NCBI RefSeq assembly: GCF_004379255.2
Contig: NC_056039.1
Coordinates: 32,129,883-32,193,882 of the forward strand
DNA length: 64,000 nt
Direction: 5' to 3'
Source: Salvia splendens
Lineage: Eukaryota > Streptophyta > Magnoliopsida > Lamiales > Lamiaceae
The notes under the pieces were generated by a model. The model was not told where the DNA came from and made no database searches. It worked only from the letters and a program-made list of their open reading frames with translations. The position numbers and the translations under genes are program-made. Positions 34,852 through 46,319 of the stretch are shown here, piece after piece. Position 1 is the stretch's first letter, and each line of letters begins with the position of its first letter.

Positions 34852-36534
34852 TTCCTCTATATGATGTACTATTCAAGAATGCAATTATTTTTATTTTTTC
34901 AATGTGAATACAAAAACAGGATAGGGTGATGAAGGAGAATGTGGTTTGACAAAAGAGAATATTTTTTTATATGATTTATCTTTTTACTGAGAGATGCAGT
35001 TAAAGAGCGCTTGGCATGCCAAGCCCTCTCGTTCTGTCTGTGACCCTCTCTTTCTTCTAACTTCTCTCATCTCTTCTTGTTTGTGTATTTAAGTGTCGGA
35101 AGGGAAGGGAAGGAAGAGCGGTTGAATTGTTGGGTGGTTACTATTTGACGAAATTGTTGGGAGTGTGTGTGGGAGGCTCTAATGGGATGCACTTTTGCGT
35201 GGTTTTCATCTTTTTCAAACGATTATGTTTCATGCTTATATTTCAACATATAAAAATTACTCATTTCAGTAATAACCATACATGATGTTTGTGTTTTATA
35301 GTGGGTGGTGGAATCAACACCTTTGGCTATGTTTAATTAATGAAAACTAAACATGATTAGTCCAAATTTTATCGATACCATCATTTTTTGATAACATATT
35401 ATCATTATTATTTATTACTTGTTAGAATTAGAATTATGATTTTATTTACTCAAATTCATATGCTACCTCAATTCTTTGCTCTCGCAACACAACCACCACC
35501 ACTATGTCATCAGGTCACATCTCATTAGCCCATAGTATATAATTTAAGACAACCTTGTTTAGTATACAAGATTTAATTTCAAATATGATCCAAATAGTAA
35601 TCAAAATGTTGACTTTGATTTAATGGAATTATGGATTGACAAATTTAACCCCAAATAATGAGGGAGAGAAGGTAATGAAGTGGAAAAGGTGGGGCAAATG
35701 TGTAAAATCAAGTTCATTTCTTGGTGGAGAGAGTCCAATGCACAATCCAAGATTTCAATTCTTGCCCATTTCTTTGAAAGGTGTGGGCCTTTGCCCAATT
35801 CTAGGGCTTCTTCCTAGATTGTATGATAGTATTATGCTCATTTTAGGATAAGTATTTTGTGTGTATTATGTGGTTATTCTGTAACAATACCGAATTTTGT
35901 ATTTATGCTTTCATTCTATCTTCAGTTTCAATTGATATTTTAAAGCATAATCTATATGTTATTTTTATTGTTAAGCGGATTTTATTTTATTTTTAGATTT
36001 TATTTCCTATTTTTGTTTATTAGTATTTTCTTTGAGGTTTAGACTTTAGTATATATTTAATTTTAAAGTTAAATTAAAATTATAATACCCATTTTGATCA
36101 GATCTTAATTGCTCCGTCACAAGACATTTGATGATAAAATCTAGTACTCCCTCTGTTCGCCATTTAAAGAACCATTTTGCCATTTTAGTTTGTCCACGGT
36201 TTATAGAACCATTTACTTTATTCCACTTTTAGTATACTCACTTTCTCCCTTTACTTTTCTTCAGTTAAATGAAAAAAATTACGATTCCATATGTCACAAT
36301 AAAAATAGTGTTAATAATGATTAATTAATTTATTTTGATTAAATAAAATGAGTAATATGTAAAATATAAATAATTTAGTTATAACGAGATAAAATCAATA
36401 AACATCTAATTTACAAGTTACCACGGGCAACAATTTCATTGATTCTCATTTATAATTTGTTCATTTTAGAAAATTACAAGTTTCAACTGTCTTAACCACA
36501 ACAAGTCTAGCACAACAACAATAAAATTAATTGT
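34852..36534. other. Gene-free stretch with a one-ended Stowaway-like piece
   Basis: The left 250 bp should be the promoter and leader of the coiled-coil gene (CT-rich; TATTTAAG near 35087). Near 36148 the sequence CTCCCTCTGTTCGCC begins a Stowaway-like fragment whose other end I cannot find. Otherwise nothing. Confidence 0.45.
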
Positions 36535-37000
36535 TCAAGACATTTTATTGTCCAACTTGTTGAGGATTGTCCCGACTATCTCAGCATTCAACGGCTTCTC
36601 CCAACAGCAATTCAACCCGGACGCCTCGAACTCCGCCTTCTCCGGTCCGTCACCACAGGAAGTCACCCCGACTATCATGCAGTCCACCCCCCTTGCTCGC
36701 AACGCACGAGTGGCCTGCACGTGCACCGTACCACTATATTAATATATAAAATAAAATAAATTTTGTAACATTAATGAAATTAACAATTTCTACCACGGGC
36801 CCATTCATAACGGGCATCTCCATGTCCATGACAACAACATCAAACGTATACCCGTCGTCGAACAATTTCAAAGCTTTCTCCCCATTTTCCACTACTTTTG
36901 TCTCAAATCCGAATCTCGCCAACAACTTCTCCTCAACTTTACGGATCATTTTGTTGTCGTCCACCACAAGCGCGCTAAATTTTTGCCCTCCCTTTTTCAT
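36535..37000 (-). CDS. Stand-alone phosphoreceiver, type-C response regulator (ARR22/24-like)
   Basis: Exon 1 is 36797-37000 and exon 2 is 36535-36714; the 82-bp intron has GT..AG ends in phase 0. The product is 127 aa, just one receiver domain. Visible receiver residues: the acidic pair in LVVDDNKM, the phospho-acceptor Asp in VVVMDMEMPVMNG, Thr in IVGVTSCG, and Lys in CWEKPL. It should accept phosphate from a histidine phosphotransfer protein in cytokinin/His-Asp signalling. There is no DNA-binding output domain. The IVGVTS and GLNxCxEKPL wording resembles the atypical type-C regulators, which act more as phosphate sinks. A TATA-like TATATATATA at about 37043-37052 lies ~45 bp upstream of the ATG. 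Confidence 0.9.
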
Positions 37001-37708
37001 TTTCTTTCAAGGTAAGCACAACATATGCATGTTTAATCTATGTATATATATAGAGAAGAAGAAGAAGAGATACTAATGAAACAACTTTTTGGAGAGTGAT
37101 ATGAAAGGTTACTTTATTGCCTTTGTTAGAATTTTTGCATGATGGATTTGGTTTAGGTGATATTTCTTTCATTGTAGATATATTTTGGTCGCTCCAAGAT
37201 TTTTTGGTGTGTAATTACGAGATTTTGAATCGTATGTAATGAATGGGGATTGGCATTCATCATATTCAAGTGTCAAATGAATATCTGTGCAGTGGATTTT
37301 ATTTGTGAAATCTGCCATTAATGGTTTAAACATCTTGTAGCTTTATGAAATCATGTGGTGTGATCCATTTTTCATATTGGGATTTTGCACATTTTTCAAA
37401 CAGATTCTTGTTACTGGTGAAATCACATCAATTTTGTTTCCTTTTTTCCTAACCGAGATAATGAAATTGTAAGTGATGATAATATTGGCCAAGGGTTTGG
37501 CATGGGTTCAATTTAGGGGGATTTGTTTTGGGTCTTGATAAATTATATTACATTCATTCACTATCAATAATCTTAGTAGTGGCCAATATTAAATTTTAAT
37601 ATGAAATTAATTAAATATGAGTATGAAAGAGATAAAGAGAATAAATGGTTGAAATATTATTAATGTAAAATTGTGTCACCTTATTAGAGAAACTTAAAAA
37701 AAAAAAGA
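37001..37708. other. Upstream region of the receiver gene; nothing else seen
   Basis: AT-rich DNA with no supported gene. The first 60 bp carry the TATA-like element of the receiver gene. Confidence 0.45.
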
Positions 37709-37989
37709 AAGAGACTAATTTTTATAGACATACCAAAATGGAAAAACAATAGTGTTGATTGTGGACGCATAAAATATAACTACAATTGGATAGCAATTAT
37801 TGAATTGCAAAAAACCAAATTTCAATCATGAAAAAATTATGTGATGCTATCTCATATTTATTGTATTTACATTAAAATCTACGCCAAGCCATATATGATC
37901 TCTGTGATGGATTTTGATTTACTCCGTATTTCATTTTTTGGTTGTTTTTATGGTAAGATTAATATTTTGAGTATTTAACTATCTATATA

Positions 37990-38626
37990 AAGTGGCGAAG
38001 CCACGTTTGGGCCAAGGGTGCCCTTGGTCCCCCATCATTTTTTCGTTTAAGTATATATTCTCTTTGTACTATTAAAAATGAAACGTTTTCCTTTTTAGGT
38101 TGTCCCATTAAAAATGAAACATTCCTTACCTTATCTCTACTTTTCCCTATCTCTTACTTTACTCTCTCTTCTTAAAACTCACAAAACAACACTGCATAAA
38201 ATCTCGCGCCGAAAATCAAACGTTTCATATTTATTGGAATGGAGGGAGTATTATATATGCAACCATATAAGATATGAGATTTCAATGATGCGGTTGGTCT
38301 GGTACACTGTCTTGCAACCCACAATTTCTGAGTCCGAATCCCCTTAGTGTCATTTTTTTATCTCAAATTTTGTCTCTTTTCTTTGCACTATAATGTGTAC
38401 TCCATATATTATGTTTCTCTTTGCTTTTTAATTTATATTTTTATTTATATTTTCTATGGTGGACATTTTAAACATCATAAAAAAATTATTTTCATCCATT
38501 ATACCTATGTAAAAAGTTGAAAATATTGATTATTCGAGCTTTCGATATTACATACATCGAATAAACCCTATAACTATTAACCGTGCCTTGGGCACCCCCA
38601 TTGTAAAAAAATTGGCTTCGCCACTG
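37990..38626. mobile_element. hAT-type MITE (637 bp) with a nested Stowaway
   Basis: The ends AAGTGGCGAAGCCA and TGGCTTCGCCACTG are inverted copies of the CAGTGGCGGAGCC type. The 8-bp duplication TCTATATA lies at 37982-37989 and 38627-38634. The subterminal parts GGGCCAAGGGTGCCCTTGG and CCTTGGGCACCCCC also face each other. A Stowaway-like element occupies its middle. Confidence 0.88.
38058..38249. mobile_element. Stowaway-like MITE nested in the hAT MITE
   Basis: The left end TCTCTTTGTACTATTAAAAATGAAACG faces CGTTTCATATTTATTGGAATGGAGGGAG on the right, followed by TA. The left border is worn, so it may be off by a few bases. Confidence 0.75.
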
Positions 38627-39033
38627 TCTATATATCACATAATTCGGGACATTTTTGTTTTAAGTTCAATAATTTGAAATACCACATGTTAACGTGCAAT
38701 TCCCATCTTATAATAACGATAATGAAACACTCTAATTATTAAGAGATTGCAAAGGTACCCTACTCAAGATTTCATTTATAGTAGTAGTTCATCTCGTTCC
38801 TTATAAATAGGCTTAATTATTGAAGTACTCTAATAAAAATGGTCACATATAAATTTTTTACTTATACATGTTTTATCCCTTAAAAAATATGTCTAATTAA
38901 CGCGGATTCTGCATCGATCAAATGCCTCACAAAACTCGTTGATTCCTTGCTCGGTCGAACGCTTTGATCCTTTAACGGACAGAGGGTTGTTTCTGACTCG
39001 CAACTCGCTTCCTAAGCCTCAGCAAGTATCCCC

Positions 39034-39531
39034 TCATTCGTTCATCCATTTTCCTAGATTAATTTTTGAGACCTCATACGTTTCCGTCGTGTTTTCCTTC
39101 ATCCAATAGGCTTCCCAATCTTCACAGGGAGGCGCCTCTTCGAAAAGCCTGCCAGCTCTCTCCATATCTTCCTCGGCCTCAAGGCATCTTTCCTTCAACA
39201 ATTTACGGTGCGAGGAGAGAGCTTCTATCTCAGCTTTCGCAATCTCCTTAGTTAATCCATCGCTCATTTGGAGGTGTTGATCATTCATCAACTCTACCAA
39301 CTCTTCAATGCTAGTAGGCTCATATCCGTCGTGTTTGTCCTTCTTCCCTTTGATGTGTTGTTGAGCATGGACTTCAATTGTTCCCTTTGATGATCCCGTT
39401 GGCTCCGTCCTCTGCTTCTTCTCGTGATGGGGATCAGTCGTTGGTGATTTCGCCGGCTGGTTACGGATGGAAGCTTGAGAGGGGTTGGGTGTTTCTGAGG
39501 TGATGGTTCTTTTTATGGACTTAGTAGACAT
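39034..39531 (-). CDS. Small protein of unknown function
   Basis: I do not recognise this protein. From ATG 39531 it has 165 aa; the frame opens further to 39663, but that stretch lies in the duplicated flanking segment and past a TATA-like CTATAAAA (39617-39624, minus strand), so the shorter form is more likely. The first ~75 residues are Thr/Ser/Pro/Lys-rich and disordered, with basic clusters (KKQR, KGKKDKH) that could act as nuclear signals. Residues ~80-140 are helical and probably coiled coil (IEELVELMNDQ, AKAEIEALSSHRKLLKER). The C-terminus is acidic and aromatic (CEDWEAYWMKE). The codon pattern looks plausible for a real, perhaps lineage-specific, gene. Confidence 0.5.
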   Translation of the reverse strand: MSTKSIKRTITSETPNPSQASIRNQPAKSPTTDPHHEKKQRTEPTGSSKGTIEVHAQQHIKGKKDKHDGYEPTSIEELVELMNDQHLQMSDGLTKEIAKAEIEALSSHRKLLKERCLEAEEDMERAGRLFEEAPPCEDWEAYWMKENTTETYEVSKINLGKWMNE

Positions 39532-39605
39532 GGTGTTGGCTTTGGTAGTTTTTTTCGGAGTTAGAAAATTTGGAGTGAATTTTCTCTGTATGGCTCTACA
39601 TTGCC

Positions 39606-40035
39606 CACTAAATTTTATAGACATACCAAACTGAAAATACAATGGTATTGAATGAGGACGCATGAAATATATAAGTCAAATTTCATACGCAACTATTGAA
39701 TTGCAAAAATCCAATGTTGAATCGTGAAAAAAATTATATTGATTGTGACATTACAAAACGGTTGGTGCAATATGTTGTGATGCTATGCTAGGGTATTTAT
39801 TATATTTAGATTAAAATCCATGTCAACTCATATATAATCTTTGTGTGATCAGCTATTGGATTTTAATCTAGTATTTTACTTTATCTTATTTTTAATGGTA
39901 AAATCAATATATTGAATGTTTATAGTATCATATATATATTGAAATGTTTTTGTTTAACGTTCAATAATTTAGAAAACCCGTGTGTCAACGACTCAACGTG
40001 CAGTAAGTAATAAAAACAATAATAAAATATTGTTG
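39606..40035. repeat. Right copy of the diverged segmental duplication
   Basis: It matches 37709-37989 plus 38635-38720. On the minus strand it supplies the TATA-like CTATAAAA just upstream of the unknown gene ending at 39531; the left copy has CTATAAAAA in the same place. Confidence 0.72.
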
Positions 40036-40169
40036 TAGTACAAATGAAGTGAGCAAAATCATTTTAGTAAAAAGGTAAAGCACTCAGACAAATTATAGTA
40101 TCATCTCGTAAGATCAGAAATTGCTGATTAACCCAATAACCAACTTAGAAATCATCATCACGGTACTTA

Positions 40170-40215
40170 TGCAGCAGCCGGGAATCGAACCCGGGTCTCG
40201 TAAGACCACTGGTGC
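40170..40215 (-). pseudogene. tRNA-Gly remnant lacking the anticodon arm
   Basis: On the minus strand, GCACCAGTGGTCT is followed by TACGA and then GACCCGGGTTCGATTCCCGG and CTGCTGCA. The first and last parts match a plant tRNA-Gly(GCC) acceptor/D side and T arm (recalled). Roughly 30 nt covering the D-arm end and whole anticodon stem-loop are missing. The T arm with box B is perfect. It is 46 nt instead of about 71, so not a working tRNA. Confidence 0.75.
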
Positions 40216-40824
40216 CAGTTGCTTTCTGACCTTCGCTCTCGACTCAAGATGATGTCTCAGACTCGTTGTTGGGACAAGTTAAGGCTCGATTTCTTCAAAC
40301 AAATTATAAATTGGGCACAATATAATGATGACATGGTAATGTAATAGATTAGGTGATACCTATATCCATGCCAATTGACCTACAAAATTGATTAAACAGA
40401 ATTCAAAAATTAATTAATGGATAAAAATTGGGATTTTTAGGCATACGTACAGCTCGCTAGCTATAATTAATTAGATACAAATTATGGAGAAGGAAAAATA
40501 GAAAATTATAGAGAAGCAAAAATGAAAATTATGGAGGGCGTGATCGAGGGCGAGACTAAGGCTGACGCCGCCTAACATAACCACGACTAAGCTAGAAATC
40601 TGTAGAAGAAACATACCTTTACGTCTAGCATGCTAAGAATCAATTGAAGTTGTTGTTGTAACGTCCATGATAATCTCCAAAATCTTTATAATAGTCATAC
40701 ACGTAAAATTCAACCATGGGGGTAGAAGGATTAAACGGATCTCCACCATAGCAATTCGGCCACGGTACATCACTGACGGAGTCGTTAGGGAGTTTAAGTT
40801 GTTTCACTCGCTGATGGAATCTTT

Positions 40825-41269
40825 TGAAAGGATATGGGCTAGATTAGATTAATATGGATTAAATAATTATAGTTGGGCTACAATTATATTTAGTCCATAA
40901 GCCCAACAATCATGAAACTCTAATGACTCTTTGTCTATATAATGATTATTTATTCTCCATTGTGGGAGGATGAGAAATATCGTAACATTAGAGAGAAAAT
41001 ACGTAAAGCTTTGTAGAGAATTCCTAGCTTTCTCTATAGAGCGATTGTACCGAGGAATTGTTCCTGCATCGGATCAGAATACACGTGGACCTCGATAGTA
41101 GTGGATTCAACTTGCAGGACACAATCATAGAAGAAAGCACAACAACAAGTAAGATTTAGTTCCGTTGTGTATTACGTGCTCAACTTGCAATATGATTATG
41201 AATCTAGATCTGTTATTCTTGTCTGCAATTTCCGCTGCGCTCATTAGATGAATACAAGAATTCCTAACA
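40825..41269 (+). repeat. 5' LTR of the Copia element
   Basis: 445 bp, TG..CA ends. It contains TCTATATAATG near 40935, a likely TATA box, followed by a CT/GA-rich leader. Confidence 0.95.
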
Positions 41270-41270
41270 A

Positions 41271-41282
41271 TGGTATCAGAGC
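41271..41282 (+). promoter_or_regulatory. tRNA-iMet primer-binding site
   Basis: TGGTATCAGAGC lies one base after the 5' LTR, the standard initiator-tRNA-Met primer site of plant Copia elements. Confidence 0.93.
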
Positions 41283-42753
41283 TCAGGGCTCGATTCATAA
41301 TTAATTGTGTTTCCTAATTAATTTGTGGATGATTTTGGAAATCAAAATTATGAAATAAGATTTCAAAATTCTTGCAATCGAATCCGATTTGATTTGATTC
41401 ATTCAAAATTGAAAATTTCATGAAAAACAATCGAAAGAAGTGAGGGAGAAGGCAATGAGTTGTATGAAATTAGCTTTCGAGAAATTAGATTTCAAACTAA
41501 TAAATTATTATTTTATCATTATTTTGAATATTAATAGTAAAATTAGCTTTCGAGAAATTAGATTTCAAACTAATAAATTATTATTTTATCATTATTTTGA
41601 ATATTAATATTAAATGTGTTTTAAATATTATTTTAGAATTAATATTAAATATCTGTTTATATTGGTTTGGAATTGATATAGATCAGATGATAAATTTATT
41701 AATTGGATTAATGGATGAATGAGCAAGAATTTGTTAATATTATTATTTTGGAATAATAAATAATATATGTGTGCTTGATGATGATTTGGAGTTATTACTT
41801 GATTTACAAATTTATTAATTTAGAATTAATATAGATTGAATTAATTTCGTTAATTAGATTAACAAATTGGGACATAGTTATCATCTGGAAATGATAATAT
41901 ATACTCCACAGCACAATATTAATTTGGAATTAGTATTAAATATGCATAATTATATTAATTTAGAATTAATATAATTAAATCCACATTTAATTAGTGAATA
42001 AAATTTGATTTTATTTGTTGAGCATTATTTGATATCCTATGTGATAAGCATGCTATTTGATTTATGCTTATTTATTTAACTATAGTAGTTAGAGACCGTG
42101 TTATATTATGTCTGGGTAGGCGGCGCCCAGTATGTGTAGTCCGTGTTATGCTATGTCTGGGTAGGCGACGCCCAATAATTGTTTGAAATTTAATATTGGA
42201 TATTATATTCACAAAATTAGTATCACAAAATTATTCCCCACAAAATATATGTCTTGTTTTTGAAATAAACGTGTCGTCCATCACAATTGTTTGATGTTCC
42301 TAGCCTTTTTGACCACGAGTTTTATGCCCTCGCGTTTACTCTAAATCTACAAGGTTAGGCTCATTCATAGATGCATGGTTGGCATCGTGTGATGGGGTTG
42401 ACTTGCTTAAATTATTTTGAGTAGCCCTCGCAACCAGAATAATTTATGGACGTATATTAATTAGATTAATAAACCAAGAATTGTAAAATTGTTGTTACAA
42501 TTGGCTTGGAGGCCTACCTGGTGATATTATTGTAGTCATCAGCCCTCGCAGAGGCTGCAATAATATAGACTTGGATCTTGGACCACTAAAATTTATATTA
42601 GATATAAATTCGTATTTTATGTTTGGGGGGCATAATATATGTTAAAATTAGTGGGAGCTAATCAATACAATAAACCCTTGTTTGATTAGTGATGCGAATG
42701 TGATCTTTGCATGCTTTTCTGATTTGCTTTCTTTTAATTTCTGTTCAAATAAA
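41283..42753 (+). other. Untranslated leader of the Copia element with internal duplications
   Basis: AT-rich 1.5 kb without a gene. A ~75-bp block starting AAAATTAGCTTTCGAGAAAT is tandemly duplicated around 41466-41610. A shorter repeat, GTCTGGGTAGGCG(G/A)CGCCCA, occurs twice at about 42110-42172. Confidence 0.7.
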
Positions 42754-42773
42754 ATGTCAAACTTGTCTTACAA

Positions 42774-43628
42774 ATGTTGATGGAAACAAACAAGTTGACT
42801 GGGTCAAATTTCACAGATTGGCTCCGTTGTTTGCGCTTGGTGCTAAGACATGACAAGGTTGAGTATGTCCTGGACAAACCAATCGGTGTCATCCCCTATA
42901 AGGAATCTCTTGAGTTTGCTACGTTTGACGTTGAAGCTCATCAGAAACACATTGATAATGCTTCTGATGCTCAGTGTATCATGTTGTCATCTATGAGTTT
43001 GGAACTGCAAAGACAACATGAACACATGCTCCCATATGAAATGCTAAAGCACTTGAAGAGTTTGTATGCTTCACAAGCTCAAACTATGGAGTATGAGATA
43101 CTTCGCGATCTCTTCAACTGCAAGCTTCATGATGGAAGCAAGGTTTCTGAGCATGTGCTGAAAATGATTGGTTTGATTGAGAGGTTAGCATCGATTGGAA
43201 CGGTGCTCCCCGCAAATGTCTCAACAAATCTAATTTTGCAGTCTCTTCCTAGTAGTTTTGAGAATTTCATTGTGAATTTCAACATGAACAACACGAAGGT
43301 TGGGCTGCCAGAGCTGCACAATAAGCTTAAGACTTATGAGTCTTCCACTGCTAAGGTAAAATCTGTGCTCATGGTGAGCTCTTCTGCGAAGTCTTCGAAA
43401 TGGAAAAATAAGCAGCAACAGAAGAAGAAAACATCTAAGGATGTTGTTCTAAAGCCTAAGAGTGGAGGGTCCAATAAGAAGTCGAAATTATCAAAGGATG
43501 AGTGTCTTTTCTGTCATGAGAAGGGATACTGGAAGAGAGACTGCCCAAAATTCAAGGCACAAGGTGCAGAAAGTGGGAGCTCAGGTATGTTTGTCATTGA
43601 GATAAATATGTCTATGAATAATTCATAA
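42774..43628 (+). CDS. Copia gag polyprotein
   Basis: 284 aa from ATG 42774 (MLMETNKLTG). An upstream ATG at 42754 has the usual gag-like start MSNLSYK but runs into TGA after eight codons. One indel there probably cut the original N-terminus. Residues ~10-200 form the Copia gag domain (DWLRCLRLVLRHDKVEYVLD, LFNCKLHDGSKVSEHV). A Lys-rich stretch and a zinc knuckle follow (CLFCHEKGYWKRDC near residue 250). The knuckle's conserved His is replaced by Tyr (KGYWKRDC instead of KGHW..C), so RNA packaging by this copy is doubtful. Protease sequence should follow, but the frame stops at 43628. Confidence 0.9.
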   Translation: MLMETNKLTGSNFTDWLRCLRLVLRHDKVEYVLDKPIGVIPYKESLEFATFDVEAHQKHIDNASDAQCIMLSSMSLELQRQHEHMLPYEMLKHLKSLYASQAQTMEYEILRDLFNCKLHDGSKVSEHVLKMIGLIERLASIGTVLPANVSTNLILQSLPSSFENFIVNFNMNNTKVGLPELHNKLKTYESSTAKVKSVLMVSSSAKSSKWKNKQQQKKKTSKDVVLKPKSGGSNKKSKLSKDECLFCHEKGYWKRDCPKFKAQGAESGSSGMFVIEINMSMNNS

Positions 43629-45350
43629 TCTTGGGTATTAGATACAACTTGTGCCTCACACATTTGTAATAATGTGCAGGGTCTAAGTGACGGCAAGAAA
43701 GTGAGACCTGGGGAAGTTGATTTGCGTGTTTGGAAATGGAGCAAGAGTTGCTGCCGAATGCGTGGGAACTTATAGATTAGATCTTCCCTCATGACATAGA
43801 CTAGATTTACATAATTGTTATTTTGTTTCAGTTGTTTCAAAGAATATTATTTCCATTCCGATGTTAGACATTGAAGGTTTTTCCTTCCATTTTGCAAACA
43901 GCAGATGCTCGTTTTCTTTTAATGGATTGTTTTATGGAAATGCCACTCTTGAAAATGTATTATATATACTTGAATACAAACGAAATATTCTCAATGTGCA
44001 AAACAAAAGACCTAAGCTAAGTAATACGAATAATGCAACTTATCTTTGACATTGCAGACTTGGTCATATTAATGAGAAAAGAATAGCAAGATTGAGAAAG
44101 TTAGACTATCTCACTTCATTTGATTTAGAATCCTATGGAGCTTGTGAATTCTATCTCAAAGGAAAAATGACAAGTAAACCATTTTCTGGGAAAGGGGTGC
44201 GTGCCAAAGATTTGCTAGAGTTGATTCACACTGATGTGTGTGGACCATTTCCAACTCAAGCAAGAGGTGGTTATTCGTACTTCATAACTTTTACTGATGA
44301 TTTATCAAGGTATGGATATGTGTATCTTATGAAAAATAAATCGGAGGCCTTCGATAAATTTAAAAGAGTTTAAGTGTGAAGTTGAGAAACAACTTAGAAA
44401 AGTATCAAGACTCTTCGATCAGATCGAGGAGGGGAATACTTGAGCCGAGAATTTCTTGATTACTTGAAGTCACATGGAATCCAGTCGGACTGAACACCTC
44501 CTGGTACACCTCAAATGAATGGAGTATCTGAAAGGAGAAATCGAACATTATTAGATATGGTTCGATCCATGATGAGCTTCGCTAGTCTCCCTTTATTCCT
44601 ATGGGGTCATGCCTTACTAACGGCTATATACATTCTAAATAGGGTTCCTTCTAAGTCAGTCGAGAAAACACCATATGAGTTATGGTGTGGCAAGAAAGCA
44701 AGTCTTAACTATATCCGGACCTGGGGTTGTCCAGCTTTTGTTAAGAAATGATGACTGATAAATTGGAAACTAAAGTGAGAAATGTTATTTTGTGGGATAT
44801 CCTAAAGAAACTAAAGGGTACGATTTATACTGTCCTGAAAATCGCAAGGTGATAACATCAAGGAATGTGACGTTCCTTGAAGACCGTTATGTCTGCAAGG
44901 AATAAGGTCAAAATACAGTAGATCTTGAAGAAATTCAAGAACCACAAGTTAACAATGAGGATGAGGTATTATCCACTGGATTGGACAATAACTCAGTGAG
45001 AGTTTTGATGATCTATTGGGAGGGGAAATTACTCTTAGAGAGGACCTTAGAGAGACTCTCGAAGGACCACCTCAAGACAATGAGATGCATCAAACACAAG
45101 ATGATACCATAGTTGCATCACCTCTACCTCAAGAAGATCATAGTGATATTCCTGAACCTTCTCACATACAGAATGAACAGTCTGAACCATCTATGGACTT
45201 AAGCAAGCTTCGAGGAGTAGGAATATTTGTTTTGACAGAACAATCAAATAGTTTGGTTTTGTCAGAAGCAAAGAGGACCCATGTGTTTATAGTAAACGCG
45301 AGAATGGTAACGTTGTCTTCCTTATCATATATGTTGATGACATCTTGACA
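43629..45350 (+). pseudogene. Copia protease/integrase remnants with deletion of the RT N-terminus
   Basis: Short open pieces in shifting frames. About 43861-44050 is a late-protease region. 44050-44373 has the GAG-pre-integrase/integrase start (LGHINEKRIARL, LIHTDVCGPFP, FITFTDDLSRYGYVYLM). 44515-44751 has the integrase end ([34 protein letters not shown]). The frame passes through stops and shifts in between. Around 45016-45280 a Pro/Glu-rich linker leads straight to the YVDD region. The reverse transcriptase fingers and first catalytic Asp (about 170 residues) are missing. Confidence 0.82.
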
Positions 45351-46319
45351 ATGGGAAGCGATCGTTCCATGATGCAATCCGTAAAAGAGTGGTTGTCTAG
45401 TTCCTTTATGATGAAGGATCTAGGTTATGCTTCCTATATCCTTGGAATTAAGATCTATCGAGATAGACCAAATAGGATGTTAGGATTATCACAATCCACT
45501 TACGTAGACAAGTTGCTAAGGCGCTTCTCAATGGAGAACTCTAAAAAAGGTTTTCTTCCTATGGGACATGGCATTGTATTGTCAAAGAATGATTGTCCTT
45601 CTAATGACAAAGAAAGAGACAACATGAAAAGGATCCCGTATGCTTCGGCTATAGGATCTATTACGTATGCCATGATTTCTACTAGGCCAGATGTGGCCTA
45701 TGCGCTTAGCATGACAGGCAGATTTCAGCAAAATCTCGGTGAGGAACATTGGAAAACTGTTAAGACTATTCTTAAGTACCTTAGAAGGACTAAAGAATAT
45801 TTCTTAGTCTATAATGGACAACCAGAGTTATCAGTTACTGGGTACACTGATGCTAGTTTCCAAACAGACCATGACGACTATAAGTCTCAGTCTGGATATG
45901 GTTTTGTCCTCAATGGTGGAGCAGTGAGTTAGAATAGTTCCAAACAAGGTACAACTGCCGATTCCACCACCGAAGTCGAGTATATTGCTGCATCTGAAGC
46001 TGTCAAAGAAGTTGTTGCTTTGTTAGAGTTCGTTAAAGAACTGGGTGTCATTCCGAGTGCCAATAGTGCAATACATTTGTATTGTGACAACACTGGTACT
46101 GTTGCGCAAGCAAAAGAACCCAGAGCTACGAACAGGAACAAGCATGTTCCTAGAAGATATCATCTGATTAGAGAAATAATTGAAAGAGGTGACATAAAAT
46201 TAGAAAGAGTACCCACTGATGATAATTTGGCTGATCCTTTCACCAAACCGTTATGTATAGCAAAACACAACAAGCACTTTGAGAGCTTAGGTGTTATGCA
46301 TGTTGGTAGATGGCTTTGA
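45306..46319 (+). pseudogene. Copia reverse transcriptase C-terminus and RNase H
   Basis: Near 45330 the codons read FLIIYVDDILTMG, the RT active-site motif. The frame continues 45345-45932 with LGIKIYRDRPNRMLGLSQ, MISTRPDVAYALSMTGRF and the RNase H start TGYTDASFQTD. A TAG at 45930, where the family has Trp, interrupts it. The same frame resumes with TTEVEYIAASEAVKEVV, DNTGTVAQAKEP and DPFTKPL to 46319. It is recognisable but not functional because the RT N-terminus is gone. Confidence 0.88.

Larger units (their letters stand above)
37709..38720. repeat. Left copy of a diverged segmental duplication, split by an hAT MITE
   Basis: 37709-37989 plus 38635-38720 align in the same orientation with about 39606-40035. 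Shared landmarks are TTTATAGACATACCAAA, TATTGAATTGCAAAAA, and, beyond the MITE, CATTTTTGTTTTAAGTTCAATAATTT. The two copies have drifted by substitutions and indels. The MITE sits only in this copy and so arrived after the duplication. Confidence 0.75.

Noticed and set aside
40170..40215. Functional tRNA gene
   Set aside because: The T arm is perfect, but the anticodon arm is missing and the molecule is about 25 nt too short.
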